From Taibaiella helva (GTDB lineage Bacteria > Bacteroidota > Bacteroidia > Chitinophagales > Chitinophagaceae), in contig NZ_QUZZ01000001.1 of assembly GCF_003545695.1 (NCBI RefSeq), positions 583,273-647,272 of the forward strand: a DNA stretch of 64,000 nt, read 5' to 3'. The notes beneath the pieces are model-generated. The model had not been told where the DNA came from and did not search any database. It worked only from the letters and a program-made list of their open reading frames with translations. The first letter of the stretch is position 1; every line of letters begins with the position of its first letter. Positions 7,294 to 16,166 of this stretch are shown here, one piece after another. The position numbers were made by a program, and so were the translations under genes.

Positions 7294-7923
7294 CTAATTT
7301 TTGTTTTCAGTATTAACATATGTTTCAACGGGTAATCTTTTGGCTATTGAACGGGCAAGCGTCAGCTCATCCGTATACTCCAATTCGCCCCCGAAAGATA
7401 CACCCCGCGCGATACCTGTGATCCGTACAGGGAAGTCGCGCAGCTGCCTGCTGATATAATAGACGGTGGTATCACCCTCGATTGTTGGGTTCAATGCCAT
7501 TATAATCTCTTCAATGCCGCCCTGGTCAAGCCTTCCGATAAGGTTGGACAGCTGCAGCTGATCGGGGCCGATGCCGTCCAGTGGCGAAAGCAATCCGCCC
7601 AGCACATGATACAGGCCGTTAAACTGTCTCGTGCTTTCAATGGAGATCACATCCCTTATATTCTCAACTACACACACAATAGTGCGGTTGCGCAAGGGAT
7701 CGCTGCAGATGCCGCATGGCCCATTGTCCGATATATTGTTGCATTGCGGGCAAAAGCAGATATCCGAGCGCATGCGGCTGATCGTATCGCTGAACCGGCT
7801 TACACTGTCCTTATCTTCCTTAAGCAGGTGGAGCACCATTCTTAACGCCGTTTTCCGGCCAATGCCCGGCAGCCGGGAAAACGCGTCGACAGCATCTTCT
7901 ATCAGTCTGGAGGAGAATATCAT
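7294..7923 (-). CDS. recR: Recombination mediator protein RecR
   Basis: RecR works with RecO (and RecF) to load RecA onto single-stranded gaps. The 209-residue product starts MIFSSRLIEDAVDAFSRLPG. It has the helix-hairpin-helix (LPGIGRKTALRMVLHLL), a four-cysteine zinc finger (CFCPQCNNISDNGPCGIC) and a Toprim domain (IVCVVENIRDVISIE). I chose the ATG at 7923 because it matches the conserved RecR N-terminus. The upstream in-frame ATG at 7986 would add 21 unconserved hydrophobic residues. Length is normal for RecR. Confidence 0.95.
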   Translation of the reverse strand: MIFSSRLIEDAVDAFSRLPGIGRKTALRMVLHLLKEDKDSVSRFSDTISRMRSDICFCPQCNNISDNGPCGICSDPLRNRTIVCVVENIRDVISIESTRQFNGLYHVLGGLLSPLDGIGPDQLQLSNLIGRLDQGGIEEIIMALNPTIEGDTTVYYISRQLRDFPVRITGIARGVSFGGELEYTDELTLARSIAKRLPVETYVNTENKN

Positions 7924-8072
7924 ATTGTACAAAAACACCCGGAGGGCCTTTCCTGCAAAGATAACGAAACCTGTTGCAAAAGGCATAAACGGCTTAGTGG
8001 AGCATCTTTAAAGTAATCCTCGTAATTTGGCAGCCTGATCATTAAGTATAATTCAATAAACAGGTCGACATT

Positions 8073-10007
8073 TTGAAAGAGGTGAATCGGAAATCCGGGC
8101 GAAGCCGGAAACATTACGGCATACGGGCGATGATATTTTTGCTGATGCTGGCTTGCTCGGCCCCGGGCTTCGCGCAACCCGAAGCGGAGAAGCCTGCCCG
8201 TATTTTATTTCTCCTGGACGCTTCAAGCAGCATGCTGGGCGATTGGAATGCCCCTGAAAATCGTTTCCATGCCGCTTCCCGGCTCATCAGCTCAATTGTA
8301 GACAGTATTCACAAGGTTAATCCCGATGTCGCTTTTGCGGTAAGGGCATTCGGCAGCCAGTACCCGGCGCAGGACAAAAATTGCTACGATACCCGCCTGG
8401 AAGTACCTTTCGGGCTCAACAACGAGGGACAGATAAAGACGCGGCTCAGGTACCTGGTGCCGAGAGGTTATTCGCCTATCGCCTGGTCGCTGAAAGAAAC
8501 AGCTGAGAATGACTTTATTGAAAGCAATGCCTATGCTTACAGCATTATCCTCATTACCGATGGCGGAGAAAGCTGCGGCGGCGATATCTGTGCTACAGTA
8601 GCCAGCCTGCTGGCCAAAAAGATCAGCTTCAAGCCTTACATCCTGAGCCTGGTGGATTATGAGCCGCTGCGGGAACAATACGCCTGCCTGGGCAAATACC
8701 TTATTGTTGCCAAAGAGAAGGATATTGTTCCTGCTATCAATACCATTATCAACGACAACAGGAAAATACTCACGATCAGAACCAGCGGGCTGAAACAAAC
8801 CAATGTCGTTGCAAATGCTCCCAAGGGAGCGCCGGTGCGCCGGTCGGTACCGGTGATAACCCATACCGCGCCTGAACCTGTAAAGCCTGTAGCGGCGACG
8901 CCTGTTCCGGAAGAAGAACCGGTGAGAGCCCCGGAGCCTGCTGTTACCCGCCCTGCACCTGTGACTATAAACCGGATCTACCAAAGGACAAAACCCAGCC
9001 GCCAGGGCTTGCTGTTCACACTGCCCGGGGAAGAACGGATGGTAAAGGTGCCGCCCCTGAAGATGACTATCCGTATTGAAGAAGATGGCCCTGTGCCGCC
9101 CCGTGCTGTCGTGCCGGTAGCCCGTACAGGAACGGCAACGCGTCCTGCACCCGCCGCAGCAAAGCCACCTGCTGCTGCGAAAAAACCTGTGAAGCCTGCA
9201 GGTAACGATATACAGTCTGTACCCCGGAAAGAAGAACAGTTGGAATATGTGGTGAAGACAGAAGATGCAAAGGAAAGCACCCTGCAGATCTATTTTACCA
9301 ACGGGCAGGGAAAGAACTATCTTACCGAACCCCGTATGGTGATCAGGGACAGCAAAACGGGAAAGGAAGTCAGGAATGTATACCGCAATGTGACGAACGG
9401 AGAGCCCGATCCTATCAAGCTGGAGCCGGGTACCTATGATATCAGCATGCCCGGATCGGGAAGTAAAGCAAACGGTGTTTTGATCGAGGCGGGCAAAAAC
9501 AAGAAGTACTATATGCGGGTGGGATCAGGATCCCTTTCTTTCTTTTATCCCACCGCACCCGATCGCCCGGTAAAAGAGTTTCAGGCCCGTGTCAGCAAGC
9601 GTTTCAAGAACGGACCGGTAGTCAACCAGAACTGTGATGAGGAATTGCCTTACGATCCCGATAACTACCATGTCGAGATCACGACCATGCCGCCTATGAT
9701 GCTGAATATGGACCTGGAGTTTAATGTGAACAAGCGTATACCCATCAAGGAGCAAGGCACCGTGCAAATCACCAACAAGACCAGTGTGGGCAAGATCCAG
9801 TTCTGGTACCAGATGGGCGATCAGACCTACGTGCCCTTTTATGAGATGATGATCTCGGGTAGGGTGGATATGCAGAAGCTGAGCCTTCAGCCGGGCAATT
9901 ACCAGGTCCGTTATTACAAGGGGCCTGTAGATCCGCTGTCCAAGGCCGAGCTGAAGCTTTTCAGCATCAAAAGCAATGTCACTACGAAACTCGAATTAGA
10001 ACTTTAA
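8073..10007 (+). CDS. Exported von Willebrand factor type A domain protein
   Basis: About 644 residues from a TTG start at 8073; an ATG at 8130 would give 625. Both retain a hydrophobic signal sequence ending GFAQ. A vWA domain (about residues 43-230) has a complete metal-ion-dependent adhesion site: DASSS near residue 49, a Thr in the SLKET region, and ITDGGE. Two or more cysteine pairs suggest disulfides in the periplasm. A proline/alanine-rich linker of about 130 residues follows, then a C-terminal beta-rich region of repeated modules (LEPGTYDISMPG, LQPGNYQVRYYKG). The function is unknown. vWA proteins usually bind other proteins through a metal. The histidine kinase begins 6 bp after the stop, which suggests an operon. 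Confidence 0.8.
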   Translation: MKEVNRKSGRSRKHYGIRAMIFLLMLACSAPGFAQPEAEKPARILFLLDASSSMLGDWNAPENRFHAASRLISSIVDSIHKVNPDVAFAVRAFGSQYPAQDKNCYDTRLEVPFGLNNEGQIKTRLRYLVPRGYSPIAWSLKETAENDFIESNAYAYSIILITDGGESCGGDICATVASLLAKKISFKPYILSLVDYEPLREQYACLGKYLIVAKEKDIVPAINTIINDNRKILTIRTSGLKQTNVVANAPKGAPVRRSVPVITHTAPEPVKPVAATPVPEEEPVRAPEPAVTRPAPVTINRIYQRTKPSRQGLLFTLPGEERMVKVPPLKMTIRIEEDGPVPPRAVVPVARTGTATRPAPAAAKPPAAAKKPVKPAGNDIQSVPRKEEQLEYVVKTEDAKESTLQIYFTNGQGKNYLTEPRMVIRDSKTGKEVRNVYRNVTNGEPDPIKLEPGTYDISMPGSGSKANGVLIEAGKNKKYYMRVGSGSLSFFYPTAPDRPVKEFQARVSKRFKNGPVVNQNCDEELPYDPDNYHVEITTMPPMMLNMDLEFNVNKRIPIKEQGTVQITNKTSVGKIQFWYQMGDQTYVPFYEMMISGRVDMQKLSLQPGNYQVRYYKGPVDPLSKAELKLFSIKSNVTTKLELEL

Positions 10008-10013
10008 GAACCT

Positions 10014-10982
10014 ATGCGGCTGATCTCTTTCCTCTATTTCCTGCTGCTGGTCTACATTATAGCCGCCATTGTTTTCTGGGGACTCAGTCTCAACCGGCAA
10101 AGCGCCCTGATCGTGAGCAATGAGATTGATGCGCTGCATACCCATATCGACAGCGTGTCGCGGCCGCAGGCCTACCAGAAAGCAGTAAAGGCCATCAGGG
10201 AAAGGGAAAATACCCGGAAGCGGCAATACCTGGGAGAAGGAGCTACTTTCCTGGCCATTATCCTGATCGGCGCCGGCGTGGTATACTCTTCGATACGCAG
10301 CAATCACCTGCTGTCCCGGCAGCAATCCAATTTCATTCTTTCCGTAACCCACGAGCTTAAATCGCCGATCGCTGCAGTGAAGCTGAACCTGCAAACCATG
10401 GCCCGGCGCAAGCTCGATGAAAATACCCAGGAGCAGCTGATCAGCAGAAGCATACAGGAAGCTAACCGGCTCGACGACCTGTGCAATAACCTGCTGCTGG
10501 CTTCGCAGATCGAAAGCCGGCACTTCCGCCCGGCCGAAGAGCGTATCAGCCTTACCGGCGTTGCTGCCGAATGTGTGCAGGCTTATGAACATCGGGGGCG
10601 CAACCATTACATTGTCAATCTTGAAGAGGACTGCTTCATACAAGGCGATCGCCTGCTGTGGAAGCTGGCCATCAACAACCTGCTGGAAAATGCGGTCAAG
10701 TACTCGCCTGCAGAAAGCACCATCACATTGGAGCTGGTGCGGCAGGATGAGGATTATATCCTGAGCGTGGCCGACCAGGGCTGTGGTATCAGCGACGAGG
10801 AAAAGCGAAAGGTCTTCCGCAAATTTTATCGTGTAGGCAACGAAAACTCCCGCAAAACAAAAGGTACAGGCCTGGGCCTGTACCTCACTTCAAAGATCAT
10901 TCAGCAATACAAAGGAGCCATCCTGGTAAGGGATAACGAGCCTGTGGGTACGGTATTCGAGATTACGATACCCCGTGCTTAA
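10014..10982 (+). CDS. Membrane sensor histidine kinase (orphan)
   Basis: A 322-residue kinase with two membrane segments (near residues 5-24 and 76-94) enclosing a short periplasmic sensor of about 50 residues. The HisKA box is FILSVTHELKSP, with the phosphorylated His near residue 113. The ATPase boxes follow in order: N (NNLLENAVKYSP), G1 (VADQGCGIS), F (KFYRVGNE) and G2 (GTGLGLYL). No response regulator is encoded nearby, so its partner is elsewhere. It is probably co-transcribed with the vWA gene, which could be part of its sensing apparatus (inference). Its TAA stop shares bases with the stop of the convergent phosphohexomutase gene. Confidence 0.9.
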   Translation: MRLISFLYFLLLVYIIAAIVFWGLSLNRQSALIVSNEIDALHTHIDSVSRPQAYQKAVKAIRERENTRKRQYLGEGATFLAIILIGAGVVYSSIRSNHLLSRQQSNFILSVTHELKSPIAAVKLNLQTMARRKLDENTQEQLISRSIQEANRLDDLCNNLLLASQIESRHFRPAEERISLTGVAAECVQAYEHRGRNHYIVNLEEDCFIQGDRLLWKLAINNLLENAVKYSPAESTITLELVRQDEDYILSVADQGCGISDEEKRKVFRKFYRVGNENSRKTKGTGLGLYLTSKIIQQYKGAILVRDNEPVGTVFEITIPRA

Positions 10983-12376
10983 AGCACGGTCTTTTTCACC
11001 TGCTCAAGTATATCCAGCGCTTCTTCGCGGCTGTTGCCTTCTGCATAAATACGCAGCACAGGCTCGGTACCCGAGGCCCGCAGCATTACCCAGCCACCAT
11101 TGCTGAGGTGGTACTTGATACCATCAATGGTCTCCACACGATCGATACCATAAGGGCCGAATGCTTTGTACACACCGTCGGCCGCTTCCTTCACGATCCT
11201 TTGCTTCTGCTCTTCCAGCAGGTGCAGGTCATTCCGCTCGTACGCAAAGCGACCGGTTACCGCATATACTTCTTCGCAGAGCTCTTTCAGCGTTTTGCCG
11301 GTCTCCATCATGTATTCGTAAATGATGAGGCCGTCGTATATGCCGTCGCGCTCGGGTATATGCCCCTTGATCGCGATACCACCGCTTTCCTCGCCACCCA
11401 GCAGCACATCGCCTTCGATCATTTTTTCGCTGATGTATTTGAAGCCTATCGGCGTTACCTCTACCTCGAGGCCATAGGCGGCGCACATCTTTTTCACACG
11501 GTCGGTAACAGAGAACGCGATCACAACTTTGCCGCCGAGCCCCTTGTATTGATGCAGGTACTGGATCAGCAGCAGGATAATGTGATGAGCATCGACAAAA
11601 TGGCCGTCTTCATCGTAAAGGCCTATGCGGTCGGCGTCGCCATCGGTGGCCAGGCCAACCTTCAGCTCCGGGGTGCGGGCCAGGGTGTCCGACAGCTCGC
11701 CCAGATTCTTATGGATCGGTTCAGGAGGTGTACCTTTAAAGGACGGGTTATAATCGCAATGCAGCAGCACGGCTGAGGGCAGTGTACGACGGATCACATG
11801 TTGCCCGGCGCCATACATCGCGTCATAAGCCAGTTTGTAAGGGGCGTTATCCAGCTTTCCGAAATCGAACTTGGTATGCAGGTAGTCGAGGTACATCTGC
11901 TCCAGGTCTACATACTGCAGCATGCCTTTGCTTTCCCATTCGGCCAGGGATGTTTGCGGAACCGTAACTGTATCGGGAATCAAGGCTTCTACAGCAGCAA
12001 TGTCTTTAGGGCTGGTAGGGCCGCCGTGCGGGCCTTTCAGCTTATAACCATTATAGTCGGGAGGGTTGTGCGAAGCGGTGATCACCACGCCTTGCTGCGC
12101 GCTCAGGGCCTTAACGCCGAAGGAAACCATAGGGGTGCTGACAAAACCTTTTGCCAGCGATACTTTGATACCATTGGCACACAGCACGCCAGCCGCAGTG
12201 GCTGCAAAAAGCTCACCGCCAAAACGGCAATCGTGCCCGATCACCACACGGGATTCCTTGCCTGATTGGTTGAGCCAAGCGGCAAGGCCCTGCGATACTC
12301 TCGCTACATTGTACACTGTAAAGTCTTTGGCTATGATTGCCCGCCAGCCGTCGGTACCGAATTTAATTACGTCCAT
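10979..12376 (-). CDS. Phosphoglucomutase/phosphomannomutase family protein
   Basis: A 465-residue alpha-D-phosphohexomutase, which interconverts hexose 1- and 6-phosphates through a phosphoserine. All four functional loops are visible: the active-site serine loop VITASHNPPDYNG (Ser near residue 101), the metal loop ATDGDADRIG, the sugar-binding loop GGEESGG, and the phosphate-binding RASGTEP near the C-terminus. Substrate preference cannot be read from the sequence. Length is typical. The gene converges on the histidine kinase: the sequence TTAA at 10979-10982 provides the stop for both. No terminator lies between them. Confidence 0.92.
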   Translation of the reverse strand: MDVIKFGTDGWRAIIAKDFTVYNVARVSQGLAAWLNQSGKESRVVIGHDCRFGGELFAATAAGVLCANGIKVSLAKGFVSTPMVSFGVKALSAQQGVVITASHNPPDYNGYKLKGPHGGPTSPKDIAAVEALIPDTVTVPQTSLAEWESKGMLQYVDLEQMYLDYLHTKFDFGKLDNAPYKLAYDAMYGAGQHVIRRTLPSAVLLHCDYNPSFKGTPPEPIHKNLGELSDTLARTPELKVGLATDGDADRIGLYDEDGHFVDAHHIILLLIQYLHQYKGLGGKVVIAFSVTDRVKKMCAAYGLEVEVTPIGFKYISEKMIEGDVLLGGEESGGIAIKGHIPERDGIYDGLIIYEYMMETGKTLKELCEEVYAVTGRFAYERNDLHLLEEQKQRIVKEAADGVYKAFGPYGIDRVETIDGIKYHLSNGGWVMLRASGTEPVLRIYAEGNSREEALDILEQVKKTVL

Positions 12377-12520
12377 GGTCGTATTGTATAAAAGCGTTGA
12401 ACTGTTTTCGGAAAGAAGAATGCTGCAAAGAAAAGGAAAAAACAGAGATGGGATGATGTCCGCATAGGGAAGCTGTCAGTCCGTAACGTTAAAAGAACAT
12501 GGAAAAGCGTATAGCGGAAG

Positions 12521-12550
12521 ACAAAAAAAGTCCGGCTGCGGGCCGGACTT
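12521..12550 (-). terminator. Terminator of the cold-shock gene
   Basis: Arms AAGTCCGGC and GCCGGACTT with a 5-nt loop. On the minus strand the hairpin is followed by a run of seven Ts. It lies about 35 bp after the csp stop. Confidence 0.85.
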
Positions 12551-12583
12551 AGCATAGCTTAAGGTTGGTATCTATATACTCGA

Positions 12584-12790
12584 CTATCGTACAACTACGA
12601 CATTGACTGCATTCATACCTTTACGACCTTGCTGTAATTCGAATTCAACCTGGTCGTTTTCCTTAATTTCATCAATAACACCCGTAGCATGAACGAAGAC
12701 GTCTTCTTTGCTGGCAGCGCTTTTAATAAAACCAAAGCCTTTTTCTGAGTTGAAGAACTTTACTGTTCCCTGGAATTTTTCTTTTTCCAC
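12584..12790 (-). CDS. Cold-shock domain protein (CspA family)
   Basis: A 68-residue single cold-shock domain that binds single-stranded nucleic acid and acts as an RNA chaperone. RNP1 is KGFGFIK (residues 17-23) and RNP2 is VFVHAT (31-36). The ending (MNAVNVVVVR) is typical of Bacteroidota Csp proteins. It is monocistronic, with a -7 element about 33 nt upstream of the ATG and a strong terminator downstream. The gap upstream is long and AT-rich, but a structured cold-responsive leader cannot be asserted. Confidence 0.95.
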   Translation of the reverse strand: MEKEKFQGTVKFFNSEKGFGFIKSAASKEDVFVHATGVIDEIKENDQVEFELQQGRKGMNAVNVVVVR

Positions 12791-12822
12791 TGTAAAAAAA
12801 TTTAATGAATAAATATGGATAT

Positions 12823-12830
12823 CAAAGATA
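12823..12830 (-). promoter_or_regulatory. -7 element of the cold-shock gene
   Basis: TATCTTTG on the minus strand matches TAnnTTTG. No -33 match is found at 19-21 nt. The leader would be about 27 nt. Confidence 0.5.
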
Positions 12831-13044
12831 TAGATTTATCATCCAAAAAGCGCAGCCTTTTTGTAAAAAATTATGCGAATTTAACTTTCTGATAATTAGG
12901 GAAATTACAGCTTAAAAACCAGGTTTTTGCCTGATAAAATACCTGCATTCGGGAAATAGCACCCGGCGATTGGCCATGGTCCATAACCGGTTTTCGGCGC
13001 CAACGGTTGGTGTGCGGGCTTATAATAAGCTTATAAATAAAAGT

Positions 13045-14322
13045 TTATGTCTTTCTCGGTTTCTTTTTTGCAGCCGGGAACAGTACATTATTCAGGATAA
13101 GGCGGTAGCCCGGCGAGGTGGGATGCAGCGAAAGGTCGGTATGCGGATCATCGATCATATGCTGGTAATCCTCAGGATCGTGGCCACCATAGAAAGTGAA
13201 AGTGCCTTTGCCGTATTCGCCATGGATATAGCGTGCTTCGTTCTCCGGTTTATAGTCGCCCATGATCAGCACATTGCTTTTCAGCACTTCTTTATGGAAG
13301 GCGGTCGTTTGACCCATAAAACCTTTTATAGTCGTGGTATGGTTCTGGCAAAGCATTGTGGGCACGGGATCAAACTTGGCGGAAAAGGTGAATAGAGTGA
13401 AATAGTCGGAAGCGGGGTTGACCCTGCGGGTGCCTGGCAGCGGTGGACCATTGTCGATGTCGGAATATTCGTAGTCCATAACATTGGTGTTGAGCCGAAA
13501 ATCTTTAAAGGCAAAGCAGGCGCCGTAATTCAGCTTCTGCTGGGCCTGCGGATCGGCGGGGTCGCCATCGAAAGGCACGTCGCAGATATCGACGCCTTCC
13601 GCTGCCAGCGCAATATCGTAACTATCGGTAGCGCTGCACATGGCAAACAGGTAGCCGCCGCCGGCAACGAATCCCTGTATCTTTTTGGCAACGGCCAGCT
13701 TGAGCTGCGATACCTTGCGGAAGCCGTGCCTGGCGGCCATAGCTTCCTGCATTTTTACATCTTCTTCATACCACTTGGCACCACGGTACTGCGACCAGAA
13801 TTTACCATACTGTCCTGTAAAGTCCTCGTGGTGCAGGTGCAGCCAGTCATATTCGTGAAGCTTGTCGGCCAGCAGCTCATCATCATAGACCTTATCGTAG
13901 GGGATCTCGGCATATTCCAGCGCCATCGTCACCGCGTCGTCCCAGGGAAGCTTGCTTTTGGGTGTATACACGGCTACTTTGGGCGCCTTTTCCAGCTTGA
14001 TGACATCACCATTGAAATCGGGATCGGCGATCTTTTGCAGGATGCCGTCGTATTGGGCATCGGCCATAACGGTATAATCCACACCGCGCAGCTTGCAGGC
14101 CCGCTCCAGCTCTGCGTTCCGGTCCATAGCAAAAGCCCCGCCATCATAGTTCAGCAGCCAGTCTACAGGCATGCCTGCTTTAAGCGCCAGGAAGGCAATA
14201 CCATAGGCCTTAAGGTGATTGCCCTGGTTGTCGGCGCTCATGGGGATATAAAGCTTACCGGCCCTTGAGGGAGCGAGCGCGGTAATCGTGAACAGCAGGA
14301 GGGTCAGCATTTTCTTCAGCAT
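13045..14322 (-). CDS. Exported conserved protein, often labelled asparagine synthetase B
   Basis: About 425 residues from the ATG at 14322; an ATG five codons earlier is possible. A signal peptide (MLKKMLTLLLFTITALAPSRA) precedes LYIPMSADNQGNHLKAYGIA. Conserved blocks include DYTVMADAQYDGILQKIADP, YDWLHLHHEDFTGQYGKFW, GGGYLFAMCSATDSYDIALA and GTFTFYGGHDPEDYQH. I recognise this as a Bacteroidota family carried in databases as asparagine synthetase B. It has no N-terminal Cys2 glutaminase or PP-loop synthetase motif, so that name is probably wrong. The GGG...FAMCSATDS and HLHHEDF blocks recall a class I glutamine-amidotransferase-like fold, which is inference. It is secreted, and its substrate is unknown. 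It is transcribed away from the glycosyltransferase gene. Confidence 0.75.
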   Translation of the reverse strand: MLKKMLTLLLFTITALAPSRAGKLYIPMSADNQGNHLKAYGIAFLALKAGMPVDWLLNYDGGAFAMDRNAELERACKLRGVDYTVMADAQYDGILQKIADPDFNGDVIKLEKAPKVAVYTPKSKLPWDDAVTMALEYAEIPYDKVYDDELLADKLHEYDWLHLHHEDFTGQYGKFWSQYRGAKWYEEDVKMQEAMAARHGFRKVSQLKLAVAKKIQGFVAGGGYLFAMCSATDSYDIALAAEGVDICDVPFDGDPADPQAQQKLNYGACFAFKDFRLNTNVMDYEYSDIDNGPPLPGTRRVNPASDYFTLFTFSAKFDPVPTMLCQNHTTTIKGFMGQTTAFHKEVLKSNVLIMGDYKPENEARYIHGEYGKGTFTFYGGHDPEDYQHMIDDPHTDLSLHPTSPGYRLILNNVLFPAAKKKPRKT

Positions 14323-14421
14323 ACTGCAAGTTAGCAATTGCCCCGCAAAATTTTTGTTGCCGGCCTGTTATGCGCCGAGTATAATATTATGCGGGTCTTT
14401 ATCCTTATTTTTGCCCCATTC

Positions 14422-16050
14422 ATGAAACAAACCGTCGTCAAGCAGCTGCTGATCGCCCTGGGCGCAGCAATACTCTTTATCCCTTTCCTGGGACATGTTC
14501 ACCTTTTCGACTGGGACGAGGTGAATTTCGCTGAATGTGCAAGAGAAATGCTGGTGAGCAGGAATTACATGCGGGTGCAGATAGATTTCCAGCCTTTCTG
14601 GGAAAAGCCGCCCCTGTTCATCTGGATGCAGGCGATCTGCATGCACCTGTTCGGCATCAACGAGTTCGCGGCCCGCTTTCCCAATGCGGTCGTGGGTATC
14701 ATTACGCTGTGCACCTTGTTTCATGTCGGCAGGAAAGTGATCAGCGAAAGAATGGCCTGGTGGTGGGTTGCTATTTATGCGACCAGCTGGCTGCCTGCTT
14801 TTTACTTTAAAACCGCAATCATCGATCCTACTTTCAATCTCTTTATCTTCCTTTCTTTCTACCAGGTGTACCTGATGCGCTATGGCCGGCGCAGCATGCT
14901 GCATGCCCTGCTGGGGGGCATTTTCATGGGGCTGGCTATTATGACTAAAGGCCCTGTGGCGGTACTGGTTCCTGTATTGAGTCTCGGCATCTATATCCTG
15001 CTCAACAAAGGCTTGTGGGGCTACAAATGGTATTCCTTCCTGGTGTTGGCCCTTACCTGCTTTGTTACCGCCTTCCTGTGGTTTGGTGTGGATATGATCC
15101 AGAACGGATTGTGGTTTACCCGCGAATTCCTGAAATACCAGGTGCGCCTGTTCCTTACCGAAGACGCGGGGCATGGCGGACCTATTTACTACCATGTTGT
15201 CGTGCTGCTGATCGGCTGCTTCCCCGCTTCGGCGCTCCTGTTCCAGTCGGGAAAGCGCTCGGCGGCTACTGTGGTGCGTAAGGAGGAAAAAGATTTCATC
15301 CGCTGGATGTGGATCATGTTCTGGGTGGTGCTGGTGCTGTTCTCCATCGTGCAGTCCAAGATCGTGCACTATTCTTCGCTTTGTTATTTCCCGCTTACCT
15401 TCCTGGCAGCGGTGCAGCTGAGCCGGCTCGACGAGAAGAAGATCAATATGAAAAAGATCGTTACCGGTTTCCTGGCGGGGATCGGCATCCTCATTGCTAT
15501 TGCCATTACCCTGATGCCGGTGGTAGGGATCAATAAAGAGAAGCTGGTGCCCCTGTTCGACGATCCCTTTGCTGTGGCCAACCTGCAGGCCGCTGTTCCC
15601 TGGAGCTATGCCGAATGTCTTTATGGTCTGGTCTACCTGGCCGGCATCATAGCCGCGCTTGTGCTGGCCCGTCGTTCTTTTCAGAAGGGCATGGTGCTCC
15701 TCCTCGGGCTTCAGCTGCTCATTATACAAGTCACTATGATCCATTTCGTGCCTAAGATCGAGGCCTACTCGCAAAAGGCTGCTGTGGATTATTACAAGGG
15801 CTTTGCCGGCAAGGATGTTTACCTCCAGACACTGGACTTTGCCAGCTATGGCTATCTCTTTTATTCGGCCAAGCAACCCTCAACCAATCCTGAATACTAT
15901 AAGGACAAAAGAGGCTGGATGCTGAACGGGCAGGTAGATAAGCCCTGTTATTTTATCAGTAAGATCACTTCGCAGGAAGAATATGACAAGCATCCCAACC
16001 TGATCCGGATCGGGGAACGCAACGGCTATGTTTTTTATAAAAGAAAATGA
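14422..16050 (+). CDS. ArnT-like membrane glycosyltransferase (PMT/GT39-GT83 superfamily)
   Basis: About 542 residues with roughly 11-13 membrane segments. The first periplasmic loop carries the acidic pair of the family (LFDWDEVNFAECAREM), followed by FWEKPPLFIWMQ, as in ArnT-type enzymes that use undecaprenyl-phosphate sugars. These enzymes usually modify lipid A or other glycolipids; the acceptor here is unknown. I chose ATG 14422 because MKQTVVKQLLIALG is a normal start and TATTTTTG (14406-14413) immediately upstream could be a -7 element. ATG 14389 and TTG 14338 are longer alternatives. The gene is monocistronic and divergent from the secreted protein gene on its left. Confidence 0.82.
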   Translation: MKQTVVKQLLIALGAAILFIPFLGHVHLFDWDEVNFAECAREMLVSRNYMRVQIDFQPFWEKPPLFIWMQAICMHLFGINEFAARFPNAVVGIITLCTLFHVGRKVISERMAWWWVAIYATSWLPAFYFKTAIIDPTFNLFIFLSFYQVYLMRYGRRSMLHALLGGIFMGLAIMTKGPVAVLVPVLSLGIYILLNKGLWGYKWYSFLVLALTCFVTAFLWFGVDMIQNGLWFTREFLKYQVRLFLTEDAGHGGPIYYHVVVLLIGCFPASALLFQSGKRSAATVVRKEEKDFIRWMWIMFWVVLVLFSIVQSKIVHYSSLCYFPLTFLAAVQLSRLDEKKINMKKIVTGFLAGIGILIAIAITLMPVVGINKEKLVPLFDDPFAVANLQAAVPWSYAECLYGLVYLAGIIAALVLARRSFQKGMVLLLGLQLLIIQVTMIHFVPKIEAYSQKAAVDYYKGFAGKDVYLQTLDFASYGYLFYSAKQPSTNPEYYKDKRGWMLNGQVDKPCYFISKITSQEEYDKHPNLIRIGERNGYVFYKRK

Positions 16051-16166
16051 TAGCGCTATTCCTGTGTGCTCGTTAACCACCCATAAATGTCATTTTTTAT
16101 TACCTAAATTTTGGTATTTTGCACCACCCAAAAACAGTTCTTTCATTTTTTATTAATCTTCCTTAA

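Noticed and set aside
8073..10982. vWA protein with kinase considered as part of an anti-phage ternary (vWA/MoxR-type) system
   Set aside because: There is no MoxR ATPase, no PP2C phosphatase and no nuclease nearby. The vWA protein has a signal peptide, and the neighbours are housekeeping genes.
12791..12960. Possible structured cold-shock leader upstream of csp
   Set aside because: A -7 element close to the start implies a leader of only about 27 nt, too short for a CspA-type thermosensor.
14368..15876. Long (502-codon) minus-strand open frame opposite the glycosyltransferase gene
   Set aside because: Its translation is His/Gln/Asp-rich as expected for the reverse of a hydrophobic gene, while the plus strand encodes a clear ArnT-like protein.
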